Of a DNA stretch of 64,000 nt, positions 1-7,979 are shown in pieces. The DNA is from Candidatus Thiothrix putei (lineage in GTDB: Bacteria; Pseudomonadota; Gammaproteobacteria; Thiotrichales; Thiotrichaceae), in assembly GCA_029972225.1 (NCBI GenBank), contig CP124756.1, forward strand, positions 4,213,059 to 4,277,058, read 5' to 3'. Under the pieces are notes generated by a model. That model saw nothing but the letters and a program-made list of their open reading frames with translations. It was not told where the DNA came from and did no database searches. Made by a program: the position numbers and the translations under genes. Numbering within the stretch: position 1 is the stretch's first letter; each line of letters begins with the position of its first letter.

Positions 1-465
1 GGATTATTAAAAAACACTCCGGCTGGGAAAATTGTCAACATTGCTTATGTGGGCATGGAAAATGCTAAGATTATCTATAAATATGCTAAAGGTGAGGTCA
101 GTGGGAAAGAAGCGCTTGATTCAATGGGGGGCACTACGGTCAGTGTCATAGGTAGTTTAGCGGGGGCAACGAAGGGCAGCGTTTTAGGCGGAACGATAGG
201 TACGGTATTCGGACCAGTTGGTACAGTTGTTGGTGGTTTAGTCGGGGGTGTCGTCGGCGGTATAGCTGGTAGCAAGATCGGGCAATCTGCATATCAAGCT
301 GGAAAAATCATTGTAAAAACAGCAGTAAGTGAGACCAAGCGTATTTCTAATCCTACGTTGTCAAGCTCTTACGACCAGCGCCTAAGCCGATCTCGGAATA
401 AATGCAGAATTGGGGGGAAGCAACAAAAAATAGCACAACGTTCGACCCAATTAGCGAATCGCTAA
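1..465 (+). CDS. Glycine-zipper membrane protein, 5' end outside window
   Basis: The reading frame is open to the first base, so the N-terminus lies outside the window; a GTG at 49 is an internal possible start. The visible part has a Gly-rich hydrophobic block (about bases 140-300) with repeated GGxxGG/GxxxG spacing, as in glycine-zipper segments that insert in or associate with membranes. The last 40 residues are basic and low in hydrophobicity. The stop at 463-465 lies two bases before the end of an IS, so the C-terminus could have been altered by that insertion. No enzymatic motif is seen and the function is unknown. Confidence 0.55.
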   Translation, partial: GLLKNTPAGKIVNIAYVGMENAKIIYKYAKGEVSGKEALDSMGGTTVSVIGSLAGATKGSVLGGTIGTVFGPVGTVVGGLVGGVVGGIAGSKIGQSAYQAGKIIVKTAVSETKRISNPTLSSSYDQRLSRSRNKCRIGGKQQKIAQRSTQLANR

Positions 466-467
466 AT

Positions 468-1690
468 GAGCGACTTGCAAAATCCGACAAACTGAGTTGC
501 TCAATTTTCAGCATTGACCGAACGCCGCATATTCAGCCGATTTTTTACTCAATTTGACCAACGAAACCTGAGCTTTTTCAGTTTTACCGTAACTTTTGCT
601 AAATTTCACCCATACCGATGCGACTGCTCCTGTTTTTCAGTCAGTCTTCCCGTGTTTTTTCAAACCCAGTCGCTTTATAACAAGACACGCATCAGTTGAT
701 CAGCACTCAACACCAAAATCCCAAACATCAAGTGGCTGTAAACTTTTTGCGCACCTTGCACCCACACATTCCGACCACCAAATTCATCCTTCAGGCGGGC
801 ATTGGTTCGTTCTACGGTGCTGCGAATTTTGTAACGCTCGGCATCAGCAGGTTCAAACGCTTCTTTCTGTCCGCCGCGAGGATTGTGATCAATCAGAGGG
901 ACATGCCCCAGATGACGGCTGTATTCGTGCAAATCAGCACTGCAATAGGCTGCATCCATCAGGTCGTAGAGACTGGTGACACGTTGGGCACTGATTTGAG
1001 AGAGTGGGATGGCTGCCCCGCTGTCGTGAAACGAGGCGGAAGACAGAATGGCTGCTATCGGGACACCACAATCGGCGGTATCGATATGCAGTTTGTAGCC
1101 GTTCCAACTGTGCTTGTAGCCTTGGGCATTCTTCTTCGTCCCCCGGTTACACTGAACCGGTATCTCATCGAGTGCTTGCTGAAGTGACTGTTCCCGTTGG
1201 CGCTGAATCCGTGTTTGCCCTTGTTTTTTCTTTGGCTTTTCCTCGGCAACAGGCCGTTCACGTGCCTCAATGGCTGTTGAATCCCGACACAGGTGGCCGA
1301 TCAGCGCATCGCCCAAATACGTTTTCACCAACGTTTCATGCACACGTTCCGCTAAACGCTGTTCAGCAAATTCAGCGAAGGCACGTGAAAAGGTGGATTC
1401 GGAAGGCAGTTTCTTGGTCAGGGGAAACCCGCAGATGCGTCGCAGGGAGCGATCGTTTTGCAGCCGGTCAATGAGTGCTCGCGTATTGACAATATTGAGC
1501 ACGCTTTTGGCGACAAAAGCATTGGCAAACCAAGATCGCTCCGTCGCTGGCCGTCCAGACCCATCACGAAAAGAGCGCACAAAATCTTCAATGCGCGTCA
1601 GCTCCAGTACGTGAATGAGTTTTTCAAGCTTGGGGGTCAATGTGCCAAAGGCATCATTGAAGCAAGGTAGTATTTCAATTTGCAGCAAAC
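468..1690 (-). mobile_element. IS5-type element, copy A (truncated)
   Basis: The terminal repeat GAGCGACTTGCAAAAT at 468 matches the ends of the intact 1382-bp copies at 24723-26104 and 55112-56493. The other end is missing: the sequence switches at 1690/1691 to an ISKra4-family element. About 160 bp, including the transposase start and the second inverted repeat, is therefore lost and this copy cannot move on its own. Confidence 0.85.
675..1690 (-). pseudogene. IS5-type DDE transposase, N-terminus removed
   Basis: This is a DDE transposase of 351 residues in the intact copies; here the first 14 residues are missing because the adjacent ISKra4 copy begins within the gene. The catalytic pattern is kept: D in RDSTAIEA, D in LMDAAYCS, and the Y-x2-R-x3-E-x6-K signature (YKIRSTVERTNARLK) typical of the IS4/IS5 superfamily. 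A downstream internal ATG exists but no promoter or inverted repeat remains, so it is treated as broken. Confidence 0.8.
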
Positions 1691-1716
1691 GGGTGTGAAC
1701 AAAAGTGCGGTAAACC

Positions 1717-2634
1717 TCATGCCGCCTCAGCGGTGTTTCGCCAATAATGCTTCCATTGCTGGTTTCCCCGCATGACCCTCAACGCCAACATATCCGCCGC
1801 ATTATCACTTTTCCACCATGCCCCCGATTTTTTTAAGCGTTGCTGGATGATGTAACGGTGTGCACTTTCTATTTCGCCCGACCCCACGGGCAATCCGAGG
1901 GATTTTGCTGTCGGGTAATCCAGTTGCTCAATGCGGTTGCTCAGGTAACGGTGACAAGCTCGTACTGGGGCGTTACTGTCTTCTACCGTTTCTGCTTCGA
2001 GGAAAGGTTTCAGTGTGTCGATGACCGCTTGAGCTTGACCATCCTGTAGGGCTTTTTTCTGTTTGGCAAACCATTTATCCTTGTCCTTGAGGCATGAACA
2101 GCTTGCGGATGCTGCTGATAGGTATTCACAAACATGATAAAAATCAATCAGGTAATGTCCTTGTGTGCCAAATTGTTCATCCACTTGACGGTTGATCCAG
2201 CTTGCCCCATCACCCACCGCATGGAGGAACGTGCTTTTTCCAAATCCAGCACGGCAGGCGGTGTCGAATAAGATTTTTCCAGCATCTTCTACCGTGCCAC
2301 CGAATATTGCGCCAAACGTTGGCGTAGCACTGCCTTTGGCGTGGGCAAGACACAGGCGGGCTTCTTTCCAGCTTTCCTTTTTGCCTTTGCGCTTGTCGGG
2401 GGCTGTTTCGTCAATCTCGACGATGGGGATCATGCTGCCGTCCATTTCGGCAATGACATAGGCTTTTCCCAACGTGCTTGGATAGTCTTTTATCAACACT
2501 TGGGATTCATGGATGCGTTTGGCGTGACCTTCGGTGATGTGTCGGATGCTGCTGGATGCCAGCCGTATCCCGTAATGTTCTTCTAATTTATCAGGCACTT
2601 GAGCAAATGAACAGTCCGCCCCAAAGTCCGTCAC
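1717..2634 (-). CDS. ISKra4 transposase OrfB (copy 1)
   Basis: The 305-residue reading begins at GTG 2634, but the same frame stays open upstream to the A8 run near 2775, so the natural product is probably an OrfA-OrfB fusion made by a -1 frameshift. Recognition rests on the ISKra4 C-terminal block GSGEIESAHRYIIQQRLKK and the acidic residues in AEMDGSM, HAVGDGASW and GEIES. It is the catalytic part of the transposase. Confidence 0.8.
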   Translation of the reverse strand: MTDFGADCSFAQVPDKLEEHYGIRLASSSIRHITEGHAKRIHESQVLIKDYPSTLGKAYVIAEMDGSMIPIVEIDETAPDKRKGKKESWKEARLCLAHAKGSATPTFGAIFGGTVEDAGKILFDTACRAGFGKSTFLHAVGDGASWINRQVDEQFGTQGHYLIDFYHVCEYLSAASASCSCLKDKDKWFAKQKKALQDGQAQAVIDTLKPFLEAETVEDSNAPVRACHRYLSNRIEQLDYPTAKSLGLPVGSGEIESAHRYIIQQRLKKSGAWWKSDNAADMLALRVMRGNQQWKHYWRNTAEAA

Positions 2635-2732
2635 CGCCCGTTGCAGCGGGAGCGAACAGCCTCGGCAAACAACCTCGGCACTCTGGCTAAAGGGGCGGAC
2701 ACGCTTGCCGGGAATCCGGTAGACCGGTTCGC

Positions 2733-3041
2733 TTATGTGGATTTTTCCGTAGGTCGTGTGCCAATGACAGTTTTTTTTCCACTCTTTACATACTTCCCAA
2801 TGCCTTCTTCACAGGCTGGGGCTGTGCATTTTTCTACACGTTTGTTTGCCCATGCAGTGATCGCATCATTTCCCATTTGGCGCAGTTCTTCTATCACCCG
2901 CTGTTCGGCGTCTGCTGCTTTGATAATGTCATCACCGGCATTTTCAACCACCTCGATTAGCCCTTCCATCCGAGCTTTTAATGCGGGGTTGCGGTTCAAG
3001 GCTTCTAAAAGTTTTTGGTCGCGGGAGCTAACTGTCAACAT
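2733..3041 (-). CDS. ISKra4 OrfA (copy 1)
   Basis: This 102-residue protein begins at the ATG at 3041, preceded by an AAAGGAC ribosome-binding site; the longer upstream reading is not needed. It is the N-terminal part of the ISKra4 transposase, with two CxxxC-like cysteines near the end (CTAPACEE). Its 3' end overlaps a T8/A8 run at 2771-2778, where a -1 shift would join it to OrfB. It probably makes the regulatory or N-terminal half of the transposase. Confidence 0.75.
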   Translation of the reverse strand: MLTVSSRDQKLLEALNRNPALKARMEGLIEVVENAGDDIIKAADAEQRVIEELRQMGNDAITAWANKRVEKCTAPACEEGIGKYVKSGKKTVIGTRPTEKST

Positions 3042-3114
3042 GGGAAAGTCCTTTTTCTCTGGTTTTAGGGGATGCCATCTTAGTCTACAGGACACCGCAC
3101 TTTTGTTCACACCC

Positions 3115-3254
3115 GCATCCGTGCTATGCCGACGGTGCTGCTGTTCCGTGACGGGGAATGCGTGGAACGTTTTACGGGGGCAAAACTGCCGCATAGCATC
3201 CAGTACATCCTGACGAAACACGGGATTCATGAACCGAAGGCTATGCAAAGCTGA
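3115..3254 (+). pseudogene. Thioredoxin-like C-terminal fragment
   Basis: Directly after the ISKra4 end the frame reads RIRAMPTVLLFRDGECVERF and runs to a TGA at 3252-3254. The cis-proline region (AMPT) followed by LLFRDGE is characteristic of the second half of the thioredoxin fold. The half with the CxxC active site is absent upstream, so this is a remnant with its 5' part removed by the IS rearrangement. It was not listed as an ORF because it has no start codon. Confidence 0.65.
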
Positions 3255-3276
3255 GTTGCCACAGACTACACTGGCG

Positions 3277-3690
3277 TTATTTCCCTGGGCAGGGGGCAAA
3301 TTCGCAATGTGGGCCGCCCCGGCCTACCGCACTGCCATCCGGGCAGAGTTTGGCTTCCATAGTACACATGACCTGATCATCGGCAGTCAGATCAGTCTTG
3401 GCATTGGCTTTGATGGTGGCAACATCGGCAGCACTGAGTGAACGGCGGCTGGTTTCGGTATTGGCAATGCCACCGTAGACCACTGCAATGTCACCGGCAC
3501 TGAGTTGCTGGTCGGCATTCTGATCCAGCACGTTGACCGTGAATGGGCTGCTGGGGGTTAGCCCTAACAGGGTGCGTAGGTTGGTTTGCTGGGTGGCGTT
3601 CAGCGTTAGGCTTTGCGGTGTCACCGGCGGCGTGGCGACGCAGGCGCTGAGTGATAAGGCAGCAAACAGTGTGGCAGTGAGCAGTTTCAT
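3277..3690 (-). CDS. Small lipoprotein, hypothetical
   Basis: The chosen ATG is at 3690, after an AGGAAAA ribosome-binding site, and gives a signal peptide with lipobox LSAC (cleavage before Cys 17 or so). The mature part contains a sequence like an EF-hand loop (DQNADQQLSAGD) and ends with a cysteine-rich motif, CTMEAKLCPDGS then GGPHCEFAPC, often seen at the C-terminus of small secreted proteins. The frame stays open upstream to 3816, into a remnant of an IS, so the promoter region is IS-derived. The function is unknown. Confidence 0.7.
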   Translation of the reverse strand: MKLLTATLFAALSLSACVATPPVTPQSLTLNATQQTNLRTLLGLTPSSPFTVNVLDQNADQQLSAGDIAVVYGGIANTETSRRSLSAADVATIKANAKTDLTADDQVMCTMEAKLCPDGSAVGRGGPHCEFAPCPGK

Positions 3691-3803
3691 GGGGTTTTCC
3701 TCGCGTGACGGTGGGTTATACCTGTTTGACCTGTTGGTGGCGGAGTGGTTGCAGCAAGGATGTAAACTTCCAATGCCTGCAAGTCTTGCTTGAACAGGTA
3801 CCA

Positions 3804-3904
3804 AATCAACTAGCATGATATCCCTTGGAGTGTTGGTCGCTGGTAACGCCTACTTTAAGGGATTTCATGCTGCTGGGGGATCAGGAGAACTTACGACTGT
3901 TGAG
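3804..3904 (-). mobile_element. Solo end of the IS4-like element (relic)
   Basis: About 100 bp here match, with scattered differences, the 5' end of the 1620-bp IS at 30402-32021, including the start of its transposase (MLVDL) and the terminal GACTGTTGAG. The rest of the element is missing. The relic lies directly upstream of the lipoprotein gene on the same strand. Confidence 0.7.
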
Positions 3905-3973
3905 TGATTGTAGAATAAACGTTATAGCCTGTACCATTCCACCAATGGACACTACCGCGCAGGACATTAACCC

Positions 3974-4450
3974 ATGACCCCAGCCATCAACCTTGCCAAA
4001 AAAGCCAACATCGTCTTCAAAGTACACGAATACACCCACGACCCGGATAATGCCGCCTACGGTCTGGAAGCCGCCGAAAAACTCGGCCTGCCCCCCACGC
4101 AAGTTTTCAAAACGCTGGTCGTCAGTCTGGATGGCAAGGAACTCGCCGTCGGCATCCTCCCCGTGGCGGCGATGCTCAGCATGAAGCACATCGCCAAAGC
4201 CGCCCACGCCAAAAAAGCCGACATGGCAGACAAAGCACTGGTTGCCCGCACCACCGGCTACGTACTCGGTGGGGTCAGCCCGCTGGGGCAAAAAAAGCTG
4301 CTAAAAACCTTCATAGACGCATCTGCCCTGCAATTTCCCACCATCTACGTCAGTGCCGGGCGGCGTGGGCTAGAAATCGAACTTGCCCCACAGGATTTGC
4401 AACACCTGACCCGTGCGGTGTTCACGCCTTTGATGCAAACAGAGCAGTAA
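3974..4450 (+). CDS. ybaK: Cys-tRNA(Pro)/Cys-tRNA(Cys) deacylase YbaK
   Basis: This 158-residue protein has the YbaK/EbsC fold and the usual family length. It would hydrolyse Cys mis-attached to tRNA(Pro), acting in the cytoplasm as a trans-editing factor for prolyl-tRNA synthetase. Supporting features are the N-terminal block around VHEYTHDP, the VFKTLVV strand, the K in MKHIAKA and the GGVSPLGQKK loop. The gene stands alone on the + strand, followed after 44 bp by a MOSC-domain gene. Confidence 0.88.
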   Translation: MTPAINLAKKANIVFKVHEYTHDPDNAAYGLEAAEKLGLPPTQVFKTLVVSLDGKELAVGILPVAAMLSMKHIAKAAHAKKADMADKALVARTTGYVLGGVSPLGQKKLLKTFIDASALQFPTIYVSAGRRGLEIELAPQDLQHLTRAVFTPLMQTEQ

Positions 4451-4494
4451 TCCTGCCAAAAGCCGCATTCATTACCCACTATCAAGGAAGCCCC

Positions 4495-5334
4495 ATGCCA
4501 ACCATCAGTAGCCTGCACCTTTACCCAGTCAAATCCCTCCAGGGCATGACCTTGGATGAAGCCACCCTCACCACCCAAGGGCTGGCCTTTGACCGGCAGT
4601 GGATGCTGGTAGATGCCGAAGGAAAATTTGTCACTCAGCGGCAAATCCCACGGCTGGCCAGCATCGGCGTGCGCCTGACATCCGATCATTTAGTGCTGGA
4701 ACACGCCGGGTTGCCAGCGTTGTCGATTGCGCTGGAACCGATTCCAGCCAAGCGCTGCGAGGTGCTGGTGTGGCGCGACACCTGTATCGGCTGCGAAGAA
4801 GGCGACGCGGCTTCCCGCTGGTTGACGCAAGCGGTGGGGCAATGGCAAGGCGCAGACTTGCGGCTGGTGCGTTTCGCTCCCGAAGGCGTGCGCCCGGTTG
4901 ACCCGGTGTATATGGATGGCGACAGCGCGGATACGGCGTTTTCCGACGGCTACCCGTTCCTGATCGTGTCGGAAGCCTCGCTGGACGCGCTGAATGCACA
5001 ACTGCTGGCGAACGGCGCGGATGCGGTGCCGATGGCACGTTTCCGCCCCAATATCGTCCTCAACGGCATGAGCGCGTTTGAGGAAAATGACTGTAAAACC
5101 CTTACCTCCGCCGACTCCAGCTATGCTTTCACCCTCCGCAAACCTTGCCAGCGCTGTAAAACGACGACCGTTGATCAGCGTACCGGGGTGATTGCGAATC
5201 CGAAAGAGCCGTTGCGCACCTTAACAGCGATGAACCCTTACCCGCATTTGACCGGGGCGTATTTTGGGCAAAATGCCACGCTGATAGCGGGCAGCGGCAG
5301 GCTGATCAAGGTCGGGGATCAGCTCGACACGTAA
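4495..5334 (+). CDS. MOSC-domain protein (YcbX-like)
   Basis: This 279-residue protein has an N-terminal MOSC beta-barrel (LYPVKSLQGM, DRQWMLVD) and a C-terminal MOSC domain with the typical PCQRCKTTTVD motif near residue 215. The conserved cysteine is the expected ligand or contact for the molybdenum cofactor. Relatives such as YcbX reduce N-hydroxylated compounds together with a reductase. No ferredoxin domain is fused here, so an external electron donor would be needed. The start at 4495 follows an AAGGAAG ribosome-binding site. Confidence 0.82.
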   Translation: MPTISSLHLYPVKSLQGMTLDEATLTTQGLAFDRQWMLVDAEGKFVTQRQIPRLASIGVRLTSDHLVLEHAGLPALSIALEPIPAKRCEVLVWRDTCIGCEEGDAASRWLTQAVGQWQGADLRLVRFAPEGVRPVDPVYMDGDSADTAFSDGYPFLIVSEASLDALNAQLLANGADAVPMARFRPNIVLNGMSAFEENDCKTLTSADSSYAFTLRKPCQRCKTTTVDQRTGVIANPKEPLRTLTAMNPYPHLTGAYFGQNATLIAGSGRLIKVGDQLDT

Positions 5335-5410
5335 CTTTCCTTATTGCCTGCACCATTCCTGCAAACGTTTGTCATATTCTGTACCTCAATCAACAACAGA
5401 GGGACACAGA

Positions 5411-5494
5411 GTGAAACGTGCGCTAACGCGGATCATACGGGGAACAGCCCTAACGCTAGTGTTGGGGCTGGTGACGGAGGCGAATCCGCTATGA
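5411..5494 (+). CDS. Possible 27-residue leader peptide
   Basis: A GTG start at 5411 opens a 27-residue basic/hydrophobic peptide (VKRALTRIIRGTALTLVLGL and so on) whose TGA overlaps the ATG of the next small ORF (ATGA at 5491-5494). The overlap suggests translational coupling. It is not assigned to any family. It may be chance, since the peptide is short and no strong ribosome-binding site is seen. Confidence 0.3.
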   Translation: MKRALTRIIRGTALTLVLGLVTEANPL

Positions 5495-5616
5495 ATATCC
5501 AACTTTCCCCCAAAATCCTGCTATTCCTGCTGGCAATCGCGCTGCCGGGTGGGGTGTTATTGTTGCTGTTTCCGCTGGTGAATAGCGTGAAAGCTAGAAT
5601 CCGGTTGACTCGCTAA
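5491..5616 (+). CDS. Small single-span membrane protein
   Basis: This 41-residue ORF starts at ATG 5491 after GGAGG at 5476-5480 and consists of one hydrophobic helix (PKILLFLLAIALPGGVLLLL) followed by a basic tail. It ends two bases before the hydrolase gene, so the two may be co-transcribed. The function is unknown; the size is typical of small inner-membrane proteins. Confidence 0.5.
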   Translation: MNIQLSPKILLFLLAIALPGGVLLLLFPLVNSVKARIRLTR

Positions 5617-5618
5617 AC

Positions 5619-6302
5619 ATGATGGCAATGAAACTGGTGCTCCTCCCCGGTCTTGATGGCACGGGCTTGTTGTTCCAACCGCTGCTGGAACAGTTGGGTC
5701 ATGCTTGTAGCGTGCAAATCATTCGCTACCCACCCGACCAATGCCAATCGGTGCAAATCTTGGCGGCAAAAGTGCGCGAACAAGTGGCTTTCGATACGGA
5801 TACCGTGTTGCTGGCAGAATCGTTTTCCGGCTTGGTTGCGATGGAATTGCTGCGGCAAGGCATCGCACTACACAGCGTTATTTTCTGCGCGTCGTTTGCC
5901 AGTGCGCCACGCCCGTGGTTGCTGCAACTTGCCACAGTTTTGCCGTTGGAAACACTGTTCCGCTTGCCGTTACCTGATTTTCTGCTGCGAGGGTTGGGGT
6001 TGAATGCGCGGCTGGTTGCACTCATTCGGCAAGTACGGACACAAGTTTCGCCTGCTGTATTTGCCTACCGCTTGCGCTTGATTGCGGCGGCACAGCATCA
6101 GCCGCAGGAACAGTGCTGGGAAATGCCTTGTTACTACCTGCGAGCAGCGGATGATTGGGCAGTGCCGGAGCGATGTGCGGAAGACTTACGGCGGCACTTT
6201 ACCAAGGTGGACATTATCCGTATTGCGCAGTCGGGGCATTTTTTGCTGCAAAGCCAGCCTGATGCTTGTGCTGCCGTTCTAAACCGTTTGATTATCCACT
6301 AA
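5619..6302 (+). CDS. Alpha/beta-fold hydrolase
   Basis: This 227-residue cytoplasmic protein begins with the oxyanion segment LLPGLDGTG and carries the nucleophile elbow LLAESFSGLVA (Ser near residue 71) and a C-terminal SGHFLL histidine, which together form the Ser-Asp-His set of esterase-like alpha/beta hydrolases. The substrate cannot be inferred. Three in-frame ATGs lie within the first four codons; the first was kept. Confidence 0.75.
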   Translation: MMAMKLVLLPGLDGTGLLFQPLLEQLGHACSVQIIRYPPDQCQSVQILAAKVREQVAFDTDTVLLAESFSGLVAMELLRQGIALHSVIFCASFASAPRPWLLQLATVLPLETLFRLPLPDFLLRGLGLNARLVALIRQVRTQVSPAVFAYRLRLIAAAQHQPQEQCWEMPCYYLRAADDWAVPERCAEDLRRHFTKVDIIRIAQSGHFLLQSQPDACAAVLNRLIIH

Positions 6303-6396
6303 AAATCCACTGTATTTCCTCAGCCTCTGCAAAACCACTGCACGTCTGCACCGGATAATCCTCGCCATCTAAACCACTGACGAGGCGTATAGAGCG

Positions 6397-6885
6397 ATGG
6401 ATTTTTCAGCCGAAAACGGTTGGCGCGAACGCTTAATGCGCTGGCTGGTGCAAATACTGCATGGCTTGTATCGTTGCGCTAACTATCGCCATGCAACAGC
6501 TTGGGATGTAACGCTTGAAGATTTGCAGCAGCTACCCGCCGCAAGCACGGGGCGAGCATTGGCGGCATTCTTACAGCAGCACGGTTTCGCGCTAATGCCC
6601 AAGTTTGAAAGCCATGATTTGTTTCATGTGTTACTCGGTTACGGCGTGACGGTGGTTGATGAGGTGCGGATGCAATGTTGTCTGGCAGGCAGCGGGCGAC
6701 GTACTGCACCGACGTTGGTGGTGATTGCGGTCGGTTGGATGTTTTACCCGGAATACGGCAGGGATTTTTGGCGGCATTATCAGCGCGGCAAAGGTATGGT
6801 GAATTTTTCGGGTTGGGATTTTAAAGCGCTGTTGCTTGAACCGATGGCGGTTTCGCAGGCTCGAATACACAATCCATGCTCATAA
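6397..6885 (+). CDS. COQ4-like ubiquinone biosynthesis protein
   Basis: The 162-residue product contains the COQ4 signature ESHDLFHVLLGYG, in which HDxxH binds zinc, and the following VDEVRMQCCLAGSG and YPEYGRDFWRHYQRG regions. COQ4 proteins take part in ubiquinone ring modification at the membrane. The last 15 or so residues come from a 97-bp segment repeated at 7571-7667, so the C-terminus has probably been changed by duplication or recombination. Confidence 0.7.
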   Translation: MDFSAENGWRERLMRWLVQILHGLYRCANYRHATAWDVTLEDLQQLPAASTGRALAAFLQQHGFALMPKFESHDLFHVLLGYGVTVVDEVRMQCCLAGSGRRTAPTLVVIAVGWMFYPEYGRDFWRHYQRGKGMVNFSGWDFKALLLEPMAVSQARIHNPCS

Positions 6886-6931
6886 CGATGATAGAGAAAT
6901 CACGATGAAACACCACGCTAAATACTTGCTT
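6835..6931 (+). repeat. Direct repeat, left copy
   Basis: About 97 bp from CTTGAACCGATGGCGG to CTTGCTTCT match 7571-7667 at roughly three quarters of positions. The repeat spans the end of the COQ4-like gene, an intergenic stretch and the start of a 14-codon ORF (6905-6949) that resembles the beginning of the lipoprotein gene at 7641. Confidence 0.7.
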
Positions 6932-6949
6932 CTTACCAGTACTGGATAA
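6905..6949 (+). pseudogene. 14-codon remnant of a small lipoprotein gene
   Basis: ATG at 6905 reads MKHHAKYLLLTSTG and stops at TAA. It is parallel to MKRHEKHLLLWLC at 7641 and lies within the repeated segment, so it is read as the broken partner of that duplication. Confidence 0.45.
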
Positions 6950-6978
6950 TTCTTACCACACTAAGAGGAATAAACAAC

Positions 6979-7203
6979 ATGAAATACTTCACTGTGACAA
7001 ATGGGAAAATATTTTTTCTAGTCATGGGGGCTGTGTGCCTGCTAGCGTTTCAATTCATCGGGGGGACTGTAGATGCCGAGGGCGTGCTGCATGAGCCGTT
7101 TGCCTTGCTGCCACTAGGCTACCTCTTTTTGCTAATCGGGGTAGTGCTGGGCTTGTTTGGCTTGCTCCGCGCTGCATTCCGGTGGAAAGGCTTGGGTTCA
7201 TGA
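6979..7203 (+). CDS. DUF3955-type membrane protein
   Basis: This 74-residue protein has two transmembrane helices separated by a GGTVDAEGVLHEPF loop, the arrangement typical of DUF3955. A GAGGAA ribosome-binding site precedes the ATG. The gene overlaps the next ORF by ATGA (7200-7203), so the pair is probably one operon. The function of the family is not known. Confidence 0.65.
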   Translation: MKYFTVTNGKIFFLVMGAVCLLAFQFIGGTVDAEGVLHEPFALLPLGYLFLLIGVVLGLFGLLRAAFRWKGLGS

Positions 7204-7583
7204 GGCGGGCATTGGGATTACAGGTACATTTTAACCTGCGGATGTTGATCGCTGCCATTGCCTTGTTTGCAATCGAGGTGATTATCGCCACTAAACTCAA
7301 CGACTATCACTTTATCCGTGCTTATTTCGGCGATTTTCTGGTGGTGATGTTGGTGTATTGCGCGGTGAAGGCCTTCTGGAATGTGGAGGCAACACGGCTG
7401 GCAATCGGTGTATTTGCCTTCGCCGTGGCGGTGGAATTGGCGCAATTGTTCCGTGTGGCGGATGTACTGCAATTGACCGGCTGGGCGCGGGTGGTGGTGG
7501 GGACGAGTTTTAGTTTTCACGATGTGCTGATGTATGCAGCGGGGTGTTTCGTCGTCTGGTGGGTGGATCGCTTGAACCGATAG
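7200..7583 (+). CDS. DUF2809 membrane protein
   Basis: Starting at ATG 7200 (coupled to the upstream stop), the 127-residue protein has four hydrophobic segments and the conserved features of DUF2809: DYHFIRAYFGDFLVVMLVY and VELAQLFRVADVL. It is an inner-membrane protein of unknown role. Confidence 0.72.
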   Translation: MRRALGLQVHFNLRMLIAAIALFAIEVIIATKLNDYHFIRAYFGDFLVVMLVYCAVKAFWNVEATRLAIGVFAFAVAVELAQLFRVADVLQLTGWARVVVGTSFSFHDVLMYAAGCFVVWWVDRLNR

Positions 7584-7667
7584 CGGCTTTGCAGACTCGA
7601 ATACAAAATCCATGCTTATAACATTGACGGAGGAATCACTATGAAACGCCACGAAAAACACTTACTG
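7571..7667 (+). repeat. Direct repeat, right copy
   Basis: This is the partner of 6835-6931. It covers the end of the DUF2809 gene and the ribosome-binding site and start of the 59-residue lipoprotein at 7641. Confidence 0.7.
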
Positions 7668-7820
7668 CTCTGGCTGTGCCTGCTGGGGCTGAATGCCTGC
7701 GCCACACCGCACCCAGAATGTGAGAAGGCAGATGCATTCGGGCATTGCCAGCAGTGGAAAGGGGTTGAGCCGAGTTGCGCCAAACCGGACTTTCTGGGCT
7801 TTTGCCCACCGAGTCGGTGA
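7641..7820 (+). CDS. Small lipoprotein, 59 residues
   Basis: ATG at 7641 follows GGAGGA at ideal spacing. The product has a basic start, a hydrophobic stretch and a lipobox-like LNAC, then a short cysteine-rich mature part (four more Cys). It probably is an outer- or inner-membrane lipoprotein. It shares its start region with the remnant at 6905. The function is unknown. Confidence 0.6.
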   Translation: MKRHEKHLLLWLCLLGLNACATPHPECEKADAFGHCQQWKGVEPSCAKPDFLGFCPPSR

Positions 7821-7822
7821 TT

Positions 7823-7979
7823 ATGGAAACATTACTGGTTTTACTTTTTGTACTGATTTTGGCAGCAATAGGTTCAAATCATTTCATTGTTAATTTTATT
7901 GTATTTCCTCGGCATTGCCGCCATCTGGCTCGACAGCGCAACCACCGGCTATGAACAATCGGAATACGCAAATGAATAA
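7823..7979 (+). pseudogene. Small membrane protein gene, apparently frameshifted
   Basis: ATG 7823 opens a hydrophobic segment (METLLVLLFVLILAAIGSNH). After about residue 27 the plausible continuation moves to another frame, which reads YFLGIAAIWLDSATTGYEQS and stops at 7977-7979, next to the following gene. A single-base change would restore one ORF of about 52 residues. The shorter frame stops elsewhere with a basic tail. The call is tentative. Confidence 0.35.

Larger units (their letters stand above)
1691..3114 (-). mobile_element. ISKra4-family element, copy 1
   Basis: The element is 1424 bp and bounded by the inverted repeat GGGTGTGAACAAAAGTGCGG at both ends. It is the same length and nearly identical to copy 2 (47217-48640). 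Unlike copy 2 it has no target-site duplication: the left flank is IS5 copy A and the right flank is a thioredoxin fragment. This suggests that the flanks were rearranged after insertion. Confidence 0.88.

Noticed and set aside
2733..3299. 188-residue reading of ISKra4 OrfA in copy 1
   Set aside because: The upstream 86 codons lie outside the IS or before its start and are not shared by copies 2 and 3; ATG 3041 is the common start.
3691..3816. Extended N-terminus of the 3277-3690 lipoprotein
   Set aside because: The extra 42 codons come from an IS remnant and would bury the signal peptide; the ATG at 3690 has a ribosome-binding site and gives a proper lipobox.
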